From Microbacterium sp. Root180 (GTDB taxonomy: Bacteria; Actinomycetota; Actinomycetes; Actinomycetales; Microbacteriaceae), in contig NZ_LMHS01000003.1 of assembly GCF_001428485.1 (NCBI RefSeq), positions 1,054,922-1,118,921 on the forward strand: a stretch of DNA of 64,000 nt, read 5' to 3'. Under the pieces are notes generated by a model that searched no databases, had not been told where the DNA came from, and saw nothing but the letters and a program-made list of their open reading frames with translations. This document shows, piece by piece, positions 54,071 through 63,570 of the stretch (the stretch's first letter is position 1; every line of letters begins with the position of its first letter). Made by a program: the position numbers and the translations under genes.

Positions 54071-55167
54071 GGACGTCTCCTGGGGGGCGAGGGGGAGGGG
54101 TCTGGCGGCGGCACGGCGGTGCGATCGCCCGAGAGCCATCGCAGCCAGTGGCCGTTCGGATCGCCTTCGAGCACGAGCGTGCGCACGAACAGCGTGAGCG
54201 GGATCGACAGGATCGCGCCGAGCGGCCCGATCACGAACGTCCAGAAGATGACCGAGAAGAAGCTCAGCGTGAGGCTCAGATCCACCGCGTCGCTGACGAA
54301 CTTCGGCTGCACGAGCACCTGCAGCACGACGTTGACGACGCAGTAGATCGCGATCACCGCGAGCAGCATCGGCCATCCCCCGACGACGAAAGCGAGAACG
54401 GCAGGCGGGATCAAGCCCAGGATGAAGCCGATGTTGGGCACGAAGTTCGTGACGAACGCGAGGATCGCCCACACCAGCGGCGCGGGCACGCCGAGCCACA
54501 GCAGCGCGAACCCGTCGATGATCGCGACGATCGCTCCGAATGACGCGTTGACGACGTAGTAGCGGCGGACGCCGGAGTTGAGATGCCGGATGCGGGTCAG
54601 CACGGGCTTCTTCGACGGACCGAAGACGCGTCCGGCGTCGCGGTAGCGCCCGGCATCCGCGGCCATGAAGATGATGTACGCGAAGACGAAGAACAGGGCG
54701 GTGGCGATGCCCAGGAGCGCGCCGCCGAGGCTCGAGGCCAGACCGAGCAGCGTCTGCGGATCGAGGACGGATGCCGCGGCATCCGCTGCCTGATCGTCCA
54801 GGCCCACCGAGGTCAGCCACGAGAGCACGCCCTGCGCGCTGTCCTGCAGGTCGTCGGCGAACTCGCCGACCAGCTTCGCGAACTGCGTGCCGGCGAGCCA
54901 CAGCAGTGCCCCCATCACGACCAGCACGAGGTAGGCGAGCACGATGACGGCCGTCGTCCCGGTCCAGCGCGGCCAGCCGCGTCGCTCGAAGGGTCGGCGC
55001 ACCGGTTCGCAGATCACGACCAGCACGATCGCGAGCGCGAGCGGACCGACGAGCTCCCGGGCGAAGTACACCCCGGCGAGCACGACGACCGCCGCGGCGA
55101 GCGTGAGCAGGGTCCGCATGCTCGGCGACAGCGCGGGAGCGGCGGGCGGCGGTGCGGCTCGGGTCAC
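54067..55167 (-). CDS. AI-2E family transporter (second copy)
   Basis: 366-residue exporter-type membrane protein with helices near 20-55, 70-95, 145-175 and a C-terminal group, including ILAFVTNFVPNIGFILGLIPPAVLAFVVGG, which is the conserved AI-2E re-entrant region. GTG start at 55167 is 6 nt from TAGCCT (leaderless). Its upstream gap is shared with the DUF2252 gene and carries two TCACCC half-sites, so both could be part of the same regulon as the LAL regulator. Confidence 0.87.
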   Translation of the reverse strand: MTRAAPPPAAPALSPSMRTLLTLAAAVVVLAGVYFARELVGPLALAIVLVVICEPVRRPFERRGWPRWTGTTAVIVLAYLVLVVMGALLWLAGTQFAKLVGEFADDLQDSAQGVLSWLTSVGLDDQAADAAASVLDPQTLLGLASSLGGALLGIATALFFVFAYIIFMAADAGRYRDAGRVFGPSKKPVLTRIRHLNSGVRRYYVVNASFGAIVAIIDGFALLWLGVPAPLVWAILAFVTNFVPNIGFILGLIPPAVLAFVVGGWPMLLAVIAIYCVVNVVLQVLVQPKFVSDAVDLSLTLSFFSVIFWTFVIGPLGAILSIPLTLFVRTLVLEGDPNGHWLRWLSGDRTAVPPPDPSPSPPRRRP

Positions 55168-55173
55168 GCCGCA

Positions 55174-55179
55174 AGGCTA
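55174..55179 (-). promoter_or_regulatory. -10 box of the second AI-2E gene (leaderless)
   Basis: TAGCCT on the minus strand ends 6 nt before the GTG at 55167. Confidence 0.5.
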
Positions 55180-55206
55180 CCGACGGCTGGGCCGCGGCCA
55201 GGGATT

Positions 55207-55224
55207 TCACCCCGCTTGTCACCC
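55207..55224. promoter_or_regulatory. Two TCACCC half-sites in the AI-2E / DUF2252 gap
   Basis: TCACCC starts at 55207 and again at 55219, a 12-bp direct repeat instead of the palindrome at sites 1-3. They lie between the divergent AI-2E and DUF2252 starts. Weak evidence for the same regulator. Confidence 0.35.
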
Positions 55225-55257
55225 CCGCGCGCCGCCGCCCGGTGCCACACTGGGCCC

Positions 55258-56661
55258 ATGTCAACGACTGACGTCAGCCCACTGGCGGATTCCTGGTCGG
55301 CACCGCCCAGCCTGGAGGACCACCTCGAGGACGGGAGGGCAGCGCGCTCGTTCGCGCCGCGCGAAGACCTCGCGATCCTCCCCGACGGCGAGCGCGATCC
55401 GATGGGAATCCTCGACCGCCAGGATTCCGTGCGCGTGCCGGAGCTCGTGCCGATCCGCACGCAGCGCATGGCCCAGAGTGCCTTCGCGTTCTATCGGGGC
55501 ACGGCCGCGCTGATGGCCGCCGACCTCGCGCGGTCTCCCACCAGCGGGCTGTCGGTGGGGTCGTGCGGCGACGCGCACGTCTCGAACTTCGGCCTGTTCG
55601 CGTCCCCGCAGCGCACGCTCGTCTTCGACCTCAACGACTTCGACGAGTCGGCCTGGGCGCCGTGGGAGTGGGACGTCAAGCGCCTCGTCACGAGCATCGT
55701 GATCGCCGGCCAGTCGACGGGCCGCGACGAGGGCGTGGTGAAGGATGCCGCGCTCGGCGCCGTGCGCACGTACGCGCGGGCTCTCTTGAGCGGAGCGAAG
55801 CGCAGCCCGCTCAAGCGGTACTACGACCACTTCGATGCCGAAGCAGCCGAGGACGCGCTCGACGCCGAATCCGCGCAGGCGCTCCGCCAGGCGGTCAAGG
55901 ATGCGGAGAAGCGCACCGCGAGCCGCGCGGTGCGCAAGCTCACCACGCGGGAGGACTCCGGCCGGCTCGTGTTCACCGAGCTGCCCCCGACGATGACGCA
56001 CGTCGGCGCTGCCATCGAGGAGCGGGTCAACGAGTACGTCGACGTCTATGTGCAGTCGGCGAACATCGACATCCGCGTGCTGCTGCAGAAGTACCACGTG
56101 TCCGACGTCGCCCGTCGCGTGGTCGGCGTCGGCAGCGTCGGCACCCGCTGCTACCTCATCGCGCTGACCGACGGAGACGACAACGCGCTGCTGCTGCAGG
56201 CGAAGGAGGCCGGCCAGAGCGTGCTCATCGAGTACGGCGGCGTGGAGCAGCCCGAGTCGGTCGCGCGCTACATCGAGCGGGAGGGCGAAGGAGGCCGCGT
56301 CGTTGCCATGCAGCGCATCCTGCAGGCGGTGTCCGACCCCTTCCTCGGCCACCTCACCGGGCAGCCCGTGGAGGGCGGACCCGATCGCTCCTTCTACGTG
56401 CGGCAGTTCCACGACAAGAAGGGCGGGTTCGACATGGACACGCTCGAGGACTCCGCATTCCGGTGGTACGCGGACGCCTGTGCTTCGACTCTCGCGCGGG
56501 CGCACGGACAGTCGCCGAATGCCGCGGTCGTCGCCGGATACATCGGGGGCGGGCGCGTGGCGGGCGAGGCGATCCTGGAGTGGTCCTACGCGTACGCCGA
56601 CCTGTCGCGCGCCGACTGGCAGCTGTTCCGCCGCCACCGCGGGGTGGACGAGGCGGGCTGA
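55258..56661 (+). CDS. DUF2252 family protein (kinase-like fold)
   Basis: 467-residue DUF2252 protein. Recognisable lines are FYRGTAALMAADLARSPTSG, GSCGDAHVSNFGLFASPQ with the family's GDAHxxNFG, and FDLNDFDESAWAPWEWDVKRL; these resemble the catalytic loop and metal motif of aminoglycoside-phosphotransferase-like kinases, so ATP-dependent phosphorylation is possible. CACACT lies 6 nt before the ATG. Substrate unknown. Confidence 0.85.
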   Translation: MSTTDVSPLADSWSAPPSLEDHLEDGRAARSFAPREDLAILPDGERDPMGILDRQDSVRVPELVPIRTQRMAQSAFAFYRGTAALMAADLARSPTSGLSVGSCGDAHVSNFGLFASPQRTLVFDLNDFDESAWAPWEWDVKRLVTSIVIAGQSTGRDEGVVKDAALGAVRTYARALLSGAKRSPLKRYYDHFDAEAAEDALDAESAQALRQAVKDAEKRTASRAVRKLTTREDSGRLVFTELPPTMTHVGAAIEERVNEYVDVYVQSANIDIRVLLQKYHVSDVARRVVGVGSVGTRCYLIALTDGDDNALLLQAKEAGQSVLIEYGGVEQPESVARYIEREGEGGRVVAMQRILQAVSDPFLGHLTGQPVEGGPDRSFYVRQFHDKKGGFDMDTLEDSAFRWYADACASTLARAHGQSPNAAVVAGYIGGGRVAGEAILEWSYAYADLSRADWQLFRRHRGVDEAG

Positions 56662-56666
56662 AGCCC

Positions 56667-56759
56667 TCAGCTCGCGCGGGTGCGCTCCCGCTGGCGGTGC
56701 AGGGAGTCGATGAGCATCTCGAGTCCGAGATCTGAGCATCCGTCCCACCAGCGGGGTTC
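56667..56759 (-). pseudogene. Possible relic of a coding sequence (C-terminal 30 codons)
   Basis: On the minus strand a frame ends at TGA (56669-56667) and its last codons read EPRWWDGCSDLGLEMLIDSL then HRQRERTRAS, which has native-like composition. No start codon is found in that frame upstream before it fades into GC-rich sequence and the next gene. It may be a decayed gene end or chance. The rest of the 183-base gap holds nothing else I can see. Confidence 0.2.
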
Positions 56760-56844
56760 GGGGCGCCGATCCGGCGTGCCACTCCCCCGCGCGCGGCGCG
56801 TCGCGGCGGTTCGATGCCCCGAACCCAGGACTGGTCGCCTCGGG

Positions 56845-57807
56845 TCAGAGAGGCTCGGCGGAGAACGTGAACGCGCGGCCCTCGCGGAAGGGCTCGACGA
56901 GCTCGAAGTTCTCGAACGCGATGCCGCCGGGGATGGGCGCCTCGCTCATCCAGTAGGTGTGACGGCCGTTCACCTGCGCGACCAGGCCGGGATCGGGGTC
57001 GGACGCCCGCCAGGTCTGGACGCCGCGAACGCCCACGTAGAACCAATGCTCCTTCGTGCCGGGCGCATGCTCGGCGAGGTGCGGCTCGAGCTCGTCCGGC
57101 ACGGCCGACACGACGATCCCGTCGCCCTCGCGCCGAAGCTCGTCCACGGGGAACGACGCGTGATCGGCGAAGTGGATGTCGCGATACTCGGGCCACAGCT
57201 CCCCGGCGGTCACGCGACGGTCCGCGAGCTCGAGTGCCCGCAGCCGTGCCCAGTTGCCCATCGTGGCCGTCAGCACGCACGCGGCCAGTTCCACGGAGCC
57301 TTCTCGCCGGTGCGTCGCGACCGAGATCTCATGCGGCCGGTCCTGGCGGAACTCGGCGCGCACCCAGACGGCGGCGCCGTTGGCGAAGGACTCCACGGCG
57401 ATGTCGACGATCAGCCGCTCGACGCCGTCGACCACCGCGATCGTGCCCCGTGCCGGGTGTCGGGGATCGCGGGGCTCCGCCTCGGCGGGGTCGTCCGTCG
57501 CCCACATCCGCAGCCCAGGCCCGTCGTCGAACCTGCTGCGCTCCAGCTCGGAGTAGCCGCGCTCGGACGCACCGGCCGGGATCGGCTCCACGGCGATGAA
57601 GTTGAGCAGACGGTCGCGCGGCTGGCCGAGGTACGGCGTGAACAGCCGCAGGAGTCCCCGCGGCCCGGACAGCGGATGAAGGCCGAGCTGCATTCCGTCC
57701 GGATGCCCCCAGCGCGGCTCGCGCGGACCGGAGACGTCGGCCGGTCGCAGCCAGCCGTCCTCGACGACGGCCTCGGTCCACTCGTGGCCCTCGCTGTCCA
57801 CCGCCAT
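56845..57807 (-). CDS. Unknown protein of the fucose-isomerase operon
   Basis: 320-residue soluble protein, predicted mostly beta. No domain recognised. Marked features: GLLRLFTPYLGQPRDRLLNFIAVEP near 50-75, GTIAVVDGVERLIVDIAVESFANGA in the middle, and EHWFYVGVRGVQTWRASDP toward the end. It starts 11 nt after the isomerase stop, so it is operonic with sugar metabolism genes and may bind or epimerise a sugar; galactose-mutarotase-like is one possibility, unproven. Confidence 0.72.
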   Translation of the reverse strand: MAVDSEGHEWTEAVVEDGWLRPADVSGPREPRWGHPDGMQLGLHPLSGPRGLLRLFTPYLGQPRDRLLNFIAVEPIPAGASERGYSELERSRFDDGPGLRMWATDDPAEAEPRDPRHPARGTIAVVDGVERLIVDIAVESFANGAAVWVRAEFRQDRPHEISVATHRREGSVELAACVLTATMGNWARLRALELADRRVTAGELWPEYRDIHFADHASFPVDELRREGDGIVVSAVPDELEPHLAEHAPGTKEHWFYVGVRGVQTWRASDPDPGLVAQVNGRHTYWMSEAPIPGGIAFENFELVEPFREGRAFTFSAEPL

Positions 57808-57818
57808 CGCCGACTCCG

Positions 57819-59456
57819 TCAGAGACCCTGGACGCGGCCGACGAGGTTGACCTTGATGCCGATGCGGTCGAACATCGCCGCCTTGGCAAGGAGTGCCTTA
57901 TCGGCGGTCTCGGCGTCGGGCGCGTAGACCAGCTGCGCGTGGTTCGCCTTGTGCCGGGCCATGAACTGGTCGCGCGACACGTCGTGCAGCACCACGTGGG
58001 CGATCGGCCATTCGGGGTTGGTCGCGTCCTTGCGGCGCTGGGTCTCCGCGGCCGGAAGCTCTACGACCGTGCCCCGGAAGATGTCGGCCTGCAGGATCCC
58101 GTCGGCGATGAACACGCGCGACAGCACGATCTCTCCCGGCTTCGAGACGCCGTTGATCGTCGAGCCGCCCGCCGGGAAGAACACGTGTCCCTGCCGCCAG
58201 CCCTCGGCCTTGTCCCACCCGCCGAGGTGCGACGCGGGCACCGAGCCCGAGATCTCGTACACCCACACGAACTGGCCATCGTGCTCCTCGCCCCAGCGCA
58301 CGTCGTGCAGGGTGTTGTCGGGCACGAGTCCCATCGCCGTCCACACGCGGTCGGTCACGAGGGCGTCCACCGCGACTCCCTCGTCGGCCTCGTTGAAGTG
58401 CGGGAACGCCCGCCCCGCGAACAGCTCGCGCGCGCCGTCGCGCGAGAGCACCGGCGGCCGCTCCGTGGAATTCAGGATGCCTTCGGCGAGGTCGGACGCG
58501 GGGACGAGGTCCTTGAGGCCCTGCTGGTACTGGATGCCCACGGCGTCCAGTCCGAAGTCGTCGGCGATGCGCAGCGCCGCGATGTACATCTTCAGCTGCC
58601 ACTGCACCTGGCCGCGGGTGAGCTCGGTGGCCTCGTCCTCGCCGTACTTGAAGGTCATGCCGCGATCGGTCAGCCACGCGTACGCGGCGTCGGCCTCGGC
58701 ATCCGTCACGTTCAGCATCTCGGCATAGAGCGCGGACTGCGACAGGCGCTCCTTGTAGATGCCGGTCCGGTTGAGCAGCTCGTCGTCGAAGATCGCGTTG
58801 TACATGCCCATGCAGCCCTCGTCGAACACGCCGATGATCGCCTTGTCCGCCAGGAGCTCATCGCCCAGTGCGCGACCGAGCTCGACCTCGGGGTTGTCGG
58901 GCAGGGACGGAAGCGGCCGCACGTGAGACGCGTCGTGCGAGATTCGGCCGGTCTGCGTCCACTCCTTCAAGCCGTCCCGGAACCAGTCGTCGGTGAAGTC
59001 GACCGACCAGATCGTGGCGTACTCCTTGCCCATCTTCGTCATGCCCGCGTTGAGCCCGAGCAGGCCGACCAGGCCGGGCCAGTCGCCGGCGAAGTTCGCC
59101 ACGGTGAGGATCGGGCCCTCGTGGGTGCGCAGTCCCGCGAGCACGTGGTGGGAGTACTGCCACACGGCCTCGGCCACGATGAGCGGCGCGTCGACGGGGA
59201 TCGTCTTGAAGACCTCGAGGCCCATGCGCTGGCTGGAGATGAAGCCATGCCCCGTCTCGGGGTCGACGCCGTTGGCGCGCACGACCTCCCAGCCGAGCTC
59301 GTCGAGCACGCGCGTGACAGCCGCCTCGAGCTCGACCTGCGTCGGCCATCCCGCCGCGTTCGCGGACTCGCGCAGGTCACCCGACGCGATGAGATAGGCG
59401 GTGTTCGCGGGGGCCGCGGTGCGACGCCTGGCGGTGGGAAGGGTGTAGCCGGTCAT
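57819..59456 (-). CDS. L-fucose/D-arabinose isomerase-like enzyme
   Basis: 545-residue protein of the fucose isomerase superfamily, expected to interconvert an aldose and a ketose with Mn. Signature stretches include EAVWQYSHHVLAGLRTHEGP, ANFAGDWPGLVGLLGLNAGM and GVFDEGCMGMYNAIFDDELL. It is slightly shorter than E. coli FucI (about 590), so substrate could differ. ATG at 59456 overlaps the glycosidase stop (ATGA). Partner FGGY kinase would phosphorylate the ketose. Confidence 0.83.
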   Translation of the reverse strand: MTGYTLPTARRRTAAPANTAYLIASGDLRESANAAGWPTQVELEAAVTRVLDELGWEVVRANGVDPETGHGFISSQRMGLEVFKTIPVDAPLIVAEAVWQYSHHVLAGLRTHEGPILTVANFAGDWPGLVGLLGLNAGMTKMGKEYATIWSVDFTDDWFRDGLKEWTQTGRISHDASHVRPLPSLPDNPEVELGRALGDELLADKAIIGVFDEGCMGMYNAIFDDELLNRTGIYKERLSQSALYAEMLNVTDAEADAAYAWLTDRGMTFKYGEDEATELTRGQVQWQLKMYIAALRIADDFGLDAVGIQYQQGLKDLVPASDLAEGILNSTERPPVLSRDGARELFAGRAFPHFNEADEGVAVDALVTDRVWTAMGLVPDNTLHDVRWGEEHDGQFVWVYEISGSVPASHLGGWDKAEGWRQGHVFFPAGGSTINGVSKPGEIVLSRVFIADGILQADIFRGTVVELPAAETQRRKDATNPEWPIAHVVLHDVSRDQFMARHKANHAQLVYAPDAETADKALLAKAAMFDRIGIKVNLVGRVQGL

Positions 59457-62011
59457 GGGATCTCCTGTTGTGCTGGGTCGGGGACGCTCGCGGCGGAGCG
59501 TACGGTGGCGCTCTGCCCTGCTGTCAGGTGAAGGGGGGCGGGAATGTCGAGCGCGCTGCCGCGCAGCACGAGGGCGTCGAGCGTCAGCGTGCCGCCGTCG
59601 ACGCGGAGGGTGATTTCGTCGCCGTCCACCTCGACGCGCCCCCACGCGTCGCCCGCGGTGAACAGCGCGCGCAAGGGCGTGTGGCCGACCGGATCGAACG
59701 AGAGCGTTCGAGACGGGGCATCCCACTGCGCGCCGCTGTAGGCCAGCAGCAGCGCCCATGAGGCGAGCGAGCGGGCGTAGTGGTTGCCGCATTCGATCTC
59801 GTTCCAGGGGTTGCGGGTCTCGCCGTCGTAGCGGGCGCGCAGGGTGCGCTCCACGAGCAGCGCCTCGTCGGCCAGGCCCGCATAGACGAGGGATGCCGCG
59901 ACCTGGTGCTCGATGCCCGTCCACACTTCGTCGGAATAGACGAAGGGGATCGCCGGACGTCCGCCGCGCGGCCACGACGCGAGCAGCAGGCCTCCCTCGC
60001 CGTTCAGCGCGTACACCCTCTGCGTGCTCTCGTGCGTGGTCAGGTCGGTCCGGTGGTTGTGGGTGACGATCGCCGAGAGTGCGCTGCGCAGGCGCTCGCG
60101 CGGCAGCAGGTCGCCGAGACCGTTGACCCACGCGTGGAACTGGCCGAGCAGCTGGTCCGACAGCACGCCCTCGCCGTACTGGTAGCGGTGAGCGTCGACG
60201 TCGTCGATCACCTGGCGGTAGTACTCGCCGTTCCACAGCACGTCATCCATGCCGCGCGCCGTGCGCTCAGCGCGGTCGAGCCACTGCGCCGCCCGCGCGT
60301 TCTCGCCCAGATGCGCGGCCATGCGCGCGCCGGCGCGCAGCGCGGCGGCGAACACGCCGTTCGCGAGCGGGTCGATGCCGTGGAACTCGATGTCGTAGGT
60401 GTTGTGCAGCTCGCCGTCGAGCAGGCCGTCGCCGTCGCGGTCCCAGTCGCGGATCGCGTGCTCGAGGGTGCGCACCGCCGCCGGCCACAGCTCACGAAGG
60501 AAGTCGTCATCGCCCGAGAACCGCCACTCGCGGTACAGGCGGACAAAGGTGCCGAGCTGGCCGTCCACCGCGGGGCCCATGAACCACGAGGCACCCCCGA
60601 AGACCCGGTTGCTGCGGAATTTCTGGGCGCCGTCGCCGTCGGTCTCGAGCAGGAACTCGACGCGACGCGCGCTGCGCTCGAGCGACGGGAACAGCCACGC
60701 GACGGTCTGGGCGTACGACCACACGTGCGTGCACGTGCCCTCGCACGAGCCGCCGTGGTCGAACGACCCCTCCCATGCGGCGAACACCGGGCCTTCGCCC
60801 AGCTCGGAGTTCGGCGATTCCACGACGAACGCCGTGGTCGAGCGCACCGCGGCGACGTTGGCGCCGACGGCGTCGGCCACGACCGGGTCGAGCGATCCGC
60901 CGTAGAGCGCCTCGACGAATGCGCCGGTGGCGGCTTCGAGGGTCGGCAGCTCGCGATGGAGATGGGATGCCGCCGCCCACGCGTCGGGCCACAGGGTCGC
61001 GTAGTGATTGCGGACGGCCCCTTCGTCGGCCCGCTCGTCGGCCACGATGTGTCCGCGCCACGAGCGATGCCGGTTCGGGAAGCTCCATGCCAGCACGAAC
61101 TCGAAGTCGCGGCTCTCGCCCGGGGCGAGCTGGTGCACGATCCCGAGAGAACCGGTGCGCAGGCGCGGGAGCCTCTCGAAGAGCTCCTCCTCGCTCATGG
61201 CGCCGCCGCCGTCCGAATCGGCGAACAGCCCGCGCGGGCGGTCCTCGAGAGTGAGGCGGGGCTCGGGGTCGAGCAGGCCGTCGTCGGCGAGATCGTTCCA
61301 GAACAGCCGCGGACCGTCGGGCCAGAAGCCGGTGACCCACTGGGGCTTGGCCGTGGTCGAGGCATCCGTCGTGGTGAGGCTCAGCGTGCCGTAGCCCAGG
61401 TCGTCCTCGGGAAGGCCGATGCCGAAGTCGAGCCCGCGCACGGCTCCGTCCTCGCGCCAGCGCACCGTCTGCTGCGCCCGCATGCCGAACGGGCCGTCGC
61501 CGCGACCGGCCGTGTGGCTCACGGAACCGGCGACGGTCACGCGCACGCCCCGGTCGCCGGGGTTGGTCACCCGGTACCGCAGGACGGCCGCCGGGATGCC
61601 GGAGGCATCGGGGTCCAGCGGTACCAGCGGGGTGAATGCGCGGAGCGAGACATCGACCGGCAGCACGTCGTCGTCGAAGTCGATGTCGACGACGGGGTAC
61701 TCACCGTGCATCGTCGCGCCCCGGAGGCGCGGGAGCCCGGCCTGCCGCTCGAACGGGAACCCGGCGTCGAGATCGCGGCGGCCGGTGATCTGCGCCTCGA
61801 GCACGCGCGTCACCGGCTCCTCCCCCTCAGGCGCCGCGTGGATGGCGAAGAACGAGTACGGGTTCGCGCGGCCCTTGTCGGGAAGATTCTCGAGCTCCCA
61901 GTCGCGCAGCTCCCCGCGCGCGCCCAGCGACACGTTGCCCGTGCCGATGCCGCCGAGCGGGAACGCGGCGCGCTCGGCGGTGTGCGGGATGCCGCGGGCA
62001 CGGCGGCTCAT
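59453..62011 (-). CDS. GH116-family glycoside hydrolase (GBA2-type)
   Basis: 852-residue enzyme with an N-terminal beta-sandwich (GH116_N: FPLGGIGTGNVSLGARGELRDWE) and a C-terminal (alpha/alpha)6 barrel including CTHVWSYAQTVAWLFPSLE and LHNTYDIEFHGIDPLANG, the latter around the expected acid/base. GH116 contains beta-glucosidases, beta-xylosidases and N-acetylglucosaminidases. No signal peptide, so it acts on imported oligosaccharides or glycosides. It overlaps both neighbours by ATGA. Confidence 0.9.
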   Translation of the reverse strand: MSRRARGIPHTAERAAFPLGGIGTGNVSLGARGELRDWELENLPDKGRANPYSFFAIHAAPEGEEPVTRVLEAQITGRRDLDAGFPFERQAGLPRLRGATMHGEYPVVDIDFDDDVLPVDVSLRAFTPLVPLDPDASGIPAAVLRYRVTNPGDRGVRVTVAGSVSHTAGRGDGPFGMRAQQTVRWREDGAVRGLDFGIGLPEDDLGYGTLSLTTTDASTTAKPQWVTGFWPDGPRLFWNDLADDGLLDPEPRLTLEDRPRGLFADSDGGGAMSEEELFERLPRLRTGSLGIVHQLAPGESRDFEFVLAWSFPNRHRSWRGHIVADERADEGAVRNHYATLWPDAWAAASHLHRELPTLEAATGAFVEALYGGSLDPVVADAVGANVAAVRSTTAFVVESPNSELGEGPVFAAWEGSFDHGGSCEGTCTHVWSYAQTVAWLFPSLERSARRVEFLLETDGDGAQKFRSNRVFGGASWFMGPAVDGQLGTFVRLYREWRFSGDDDFLRELWPAAVRTLEHAIRDWDRDGDGLLDGELHNTYDIEFHGIDPLANGVFAAALRAGARMAAHLGENARAAQWLDRAERTARGMDDVLWNGEYYRQVIDDVDAHRYQYGEGVLSDQLLGQFHAWVNGLGDLLPRERLRSALSAIVTHNHRTDLTTHESTQRVYALNGEGGLLLASWPRGGRPAIPFVYSDEVWTGIEHQVAASLVYAGLADEALLVERTLRARYDGETRNPWNEIECGNHYARSLASWALLLAYSGAQWDAPSRTLSFDPVGHTPLRALFTAGDAWGRVEVDGDEITLRVDGGTLTLDALVLRGSALDIPAPLHLTAGQSATVRSAASVPDPAQQEIP

Positions 62012-63528
62012 GCGCGCACCTCTTGCGGCTCGTGCTCACGCTGCCCCGCGGCGAGGTCGTGGACGAGGCCCCGCGTCGATGCGTAGAGGTCGAGATAGCG
62101 CTCGAACAGCTCGTCGTACAACGGCGCGAGCGCGCGGTCGGGGGAGACGCGCGCGGTCATGGGGTTCCACTCCTCGATGCGCGGCTTCTGCGAGCTGACA
62201 GCGGCGGCGGCGAGGAACGCCGCGCCGTAACTCGCGCCGATCGTGGTGGCGGGCACCTCCTGCACGAGGCCGGTCACGTCCGAGACGATCTGCAGCCACA
62301 GCGCCCCCTGGGTGCCGCCCCCCACGGCGACGATGCGCCGGATGTCGGCGCCCGCGGCGCGCATGGTCTCGACGTTGTGCCGCACGCCCATCGCGGTGGC
62401 CTCGAGCGCTGCGCGGTAGAGGTCGCCGCGGCCGTGGCCGAGGGTGAGGCCCGCGATCACGCCGCGCGCGTCGGGGTCGAGGATCGGCGTGCGCTCCCCC
62501 GCGAAGTACGGCAGCATCACGAGGCCGCGCGCGCCGGGTTCGGAGGCTTCCGCCTCGGCCAGGAGCGTGGGATAGCCCGCGCCGGTGAGGTCCTTCAGCC
62601 AGGCGGTGAGGGCGCCGGACGTCGCCAGTCCGCCGGCGAGATTGCGCGTACCGGGGAAGGCTCCGACCGTCGTCCACATCGACGGCGTGCGCAGCGTCTC
62701 GGTGCCCGTCGCGACGAGGAACATGGTCGTGCCGTACATGAGCATGAGGTCGCCCGGCTCGTGCGCGCCCACGCTGACCGCCTCGGTCCACGCGTCGATC
62801 GTGCCGGCGATGACCGGGGTTCCCGCCGGGATGCCGGTCTCAGCAGCCGCGGCATCCGTCACCGTTCCTGCGATGTCGCCCGCCCACAGCAGCGCGGGAG
62901 CCTCGATGCCCGGCGCGAAGCGCCGCCACCACGGGTCGTGCCAGGCCGCCGCGTCGACGTCGTAGAGCGGCGAGGTCTGGCTGGCGGACTGGTGGTCGAG
63001 GACGTAGGCGCCGGTGAGCCGCCGGGCGAGCCAGGATGCGGGCATGAAGAGCCGGCGAGCGCGGGCGTACGCCTCGGGCTCCTCGTCGGCGATCCACGCG
63101 ATCTTGGGGCCGGCCGCCTGCGACGAGAGGTGCGAGCCGCCGATGCGCACGATCTCCGCCGTCCCGAGCTCCTCGGTCAGGCGCTCGACCTGAGCGGCGG
63201 CCCGGGTGTCGACGCCGTAGAGGATCGCGGCCCGCACGGGCTCGTCGTTCTCGTCCGTCAGCAGCACGCAGGGGCCCATGCCGCTCACGCCGACCGCGAC
63301 GACCTCGGGCTCGAGTCCGTCGCTGCGGGCCGAGACGAGCATCTCGGTCGCGAGAGCGACGAACTCGCTCCACCACACGTGCGCGTCCATCTCCACCCAG
63401 CCCGCCCGAGGACGCGAGACGTCGTGCGCGAGCGTCGCCGTGGCGACGATGCGCCCGCCCTCGTCGACGAGGACGCCCTTGCTGCTCGAGGTGCCGATGT
63501 CGACACCGAGCGTGCACTGAAGGGGCAT
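62008..63528 (-). CDS. FGGY-family carbohydrate kinase
   Basis: 506-residue sugar kinase. ATP/sugar motifs: CTLGVDIGTSSSKGVLVDE at the start, GERTPILDPDARGVIAGLTLGH and AVGGGTQGALWLQIVSDV in the C-terminal half. Xylulose, fuculose or ribulose kinase are candidates given the isomerase. ATG at 63528 has AAGGAGG 5 nt upstream. First gene of the operon, with LacI-type operators immediately upstream. Confidence 0.9.
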   Translation of the reverse strand: MPLQCTLGVDIGTSSSKGVLVDEGGRIVATATLAHDVSRPRAGWVEMDAHVWWSEFVALATEMLVSARSDGLEPEVVAVGVSGMGPCVLLTDENDEPVRAAILYGVDTRAAAQVERLTEELGTAEIVRIGGSHLSSQAAGPKIAWIADEEPEAYARARRLFMPASWLARRLTGAYVLDHQSASQTSPLYDVDAAAWHDPWWRRFAPGIEAPALLWAGDIAGTVTDAAAAETGIPAGTPVIAGTIDAWTEAVSVGAHEPGDLMLMYGTTMFLVATGTETLRTPSMWTTVGAFPGTRNLAGGLATSGALTAWLKDLTGAGYPTLLAEAEASEPGARGLVMLPYFAGERTPILDPDARGVIAGLTLGHGRGDLYRAALEATAMGVRHNVETMRAAGADIRRIVAVGGGTQGALWLQIVSDVTGLVQEVPATTIGASYGAAFLAAAAVSSQKPRIEEWNPMTARVSPDRALAPLYDELFERYLDLYASTRGLVHDLAAGQREHEPQEVRA

Positions 63529-63570
63529 CGCATCCTCCTTGATCGCGACGGTGGGCGGTGTAGCGCGTTC

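Noticed and set aside
55207..55224. Full fourth TCAYCC-N5-GGGTGA site
   Set aside because: Only the left half is repeated, as a direct repeat; it is kept as weak half-sites, not as a site.
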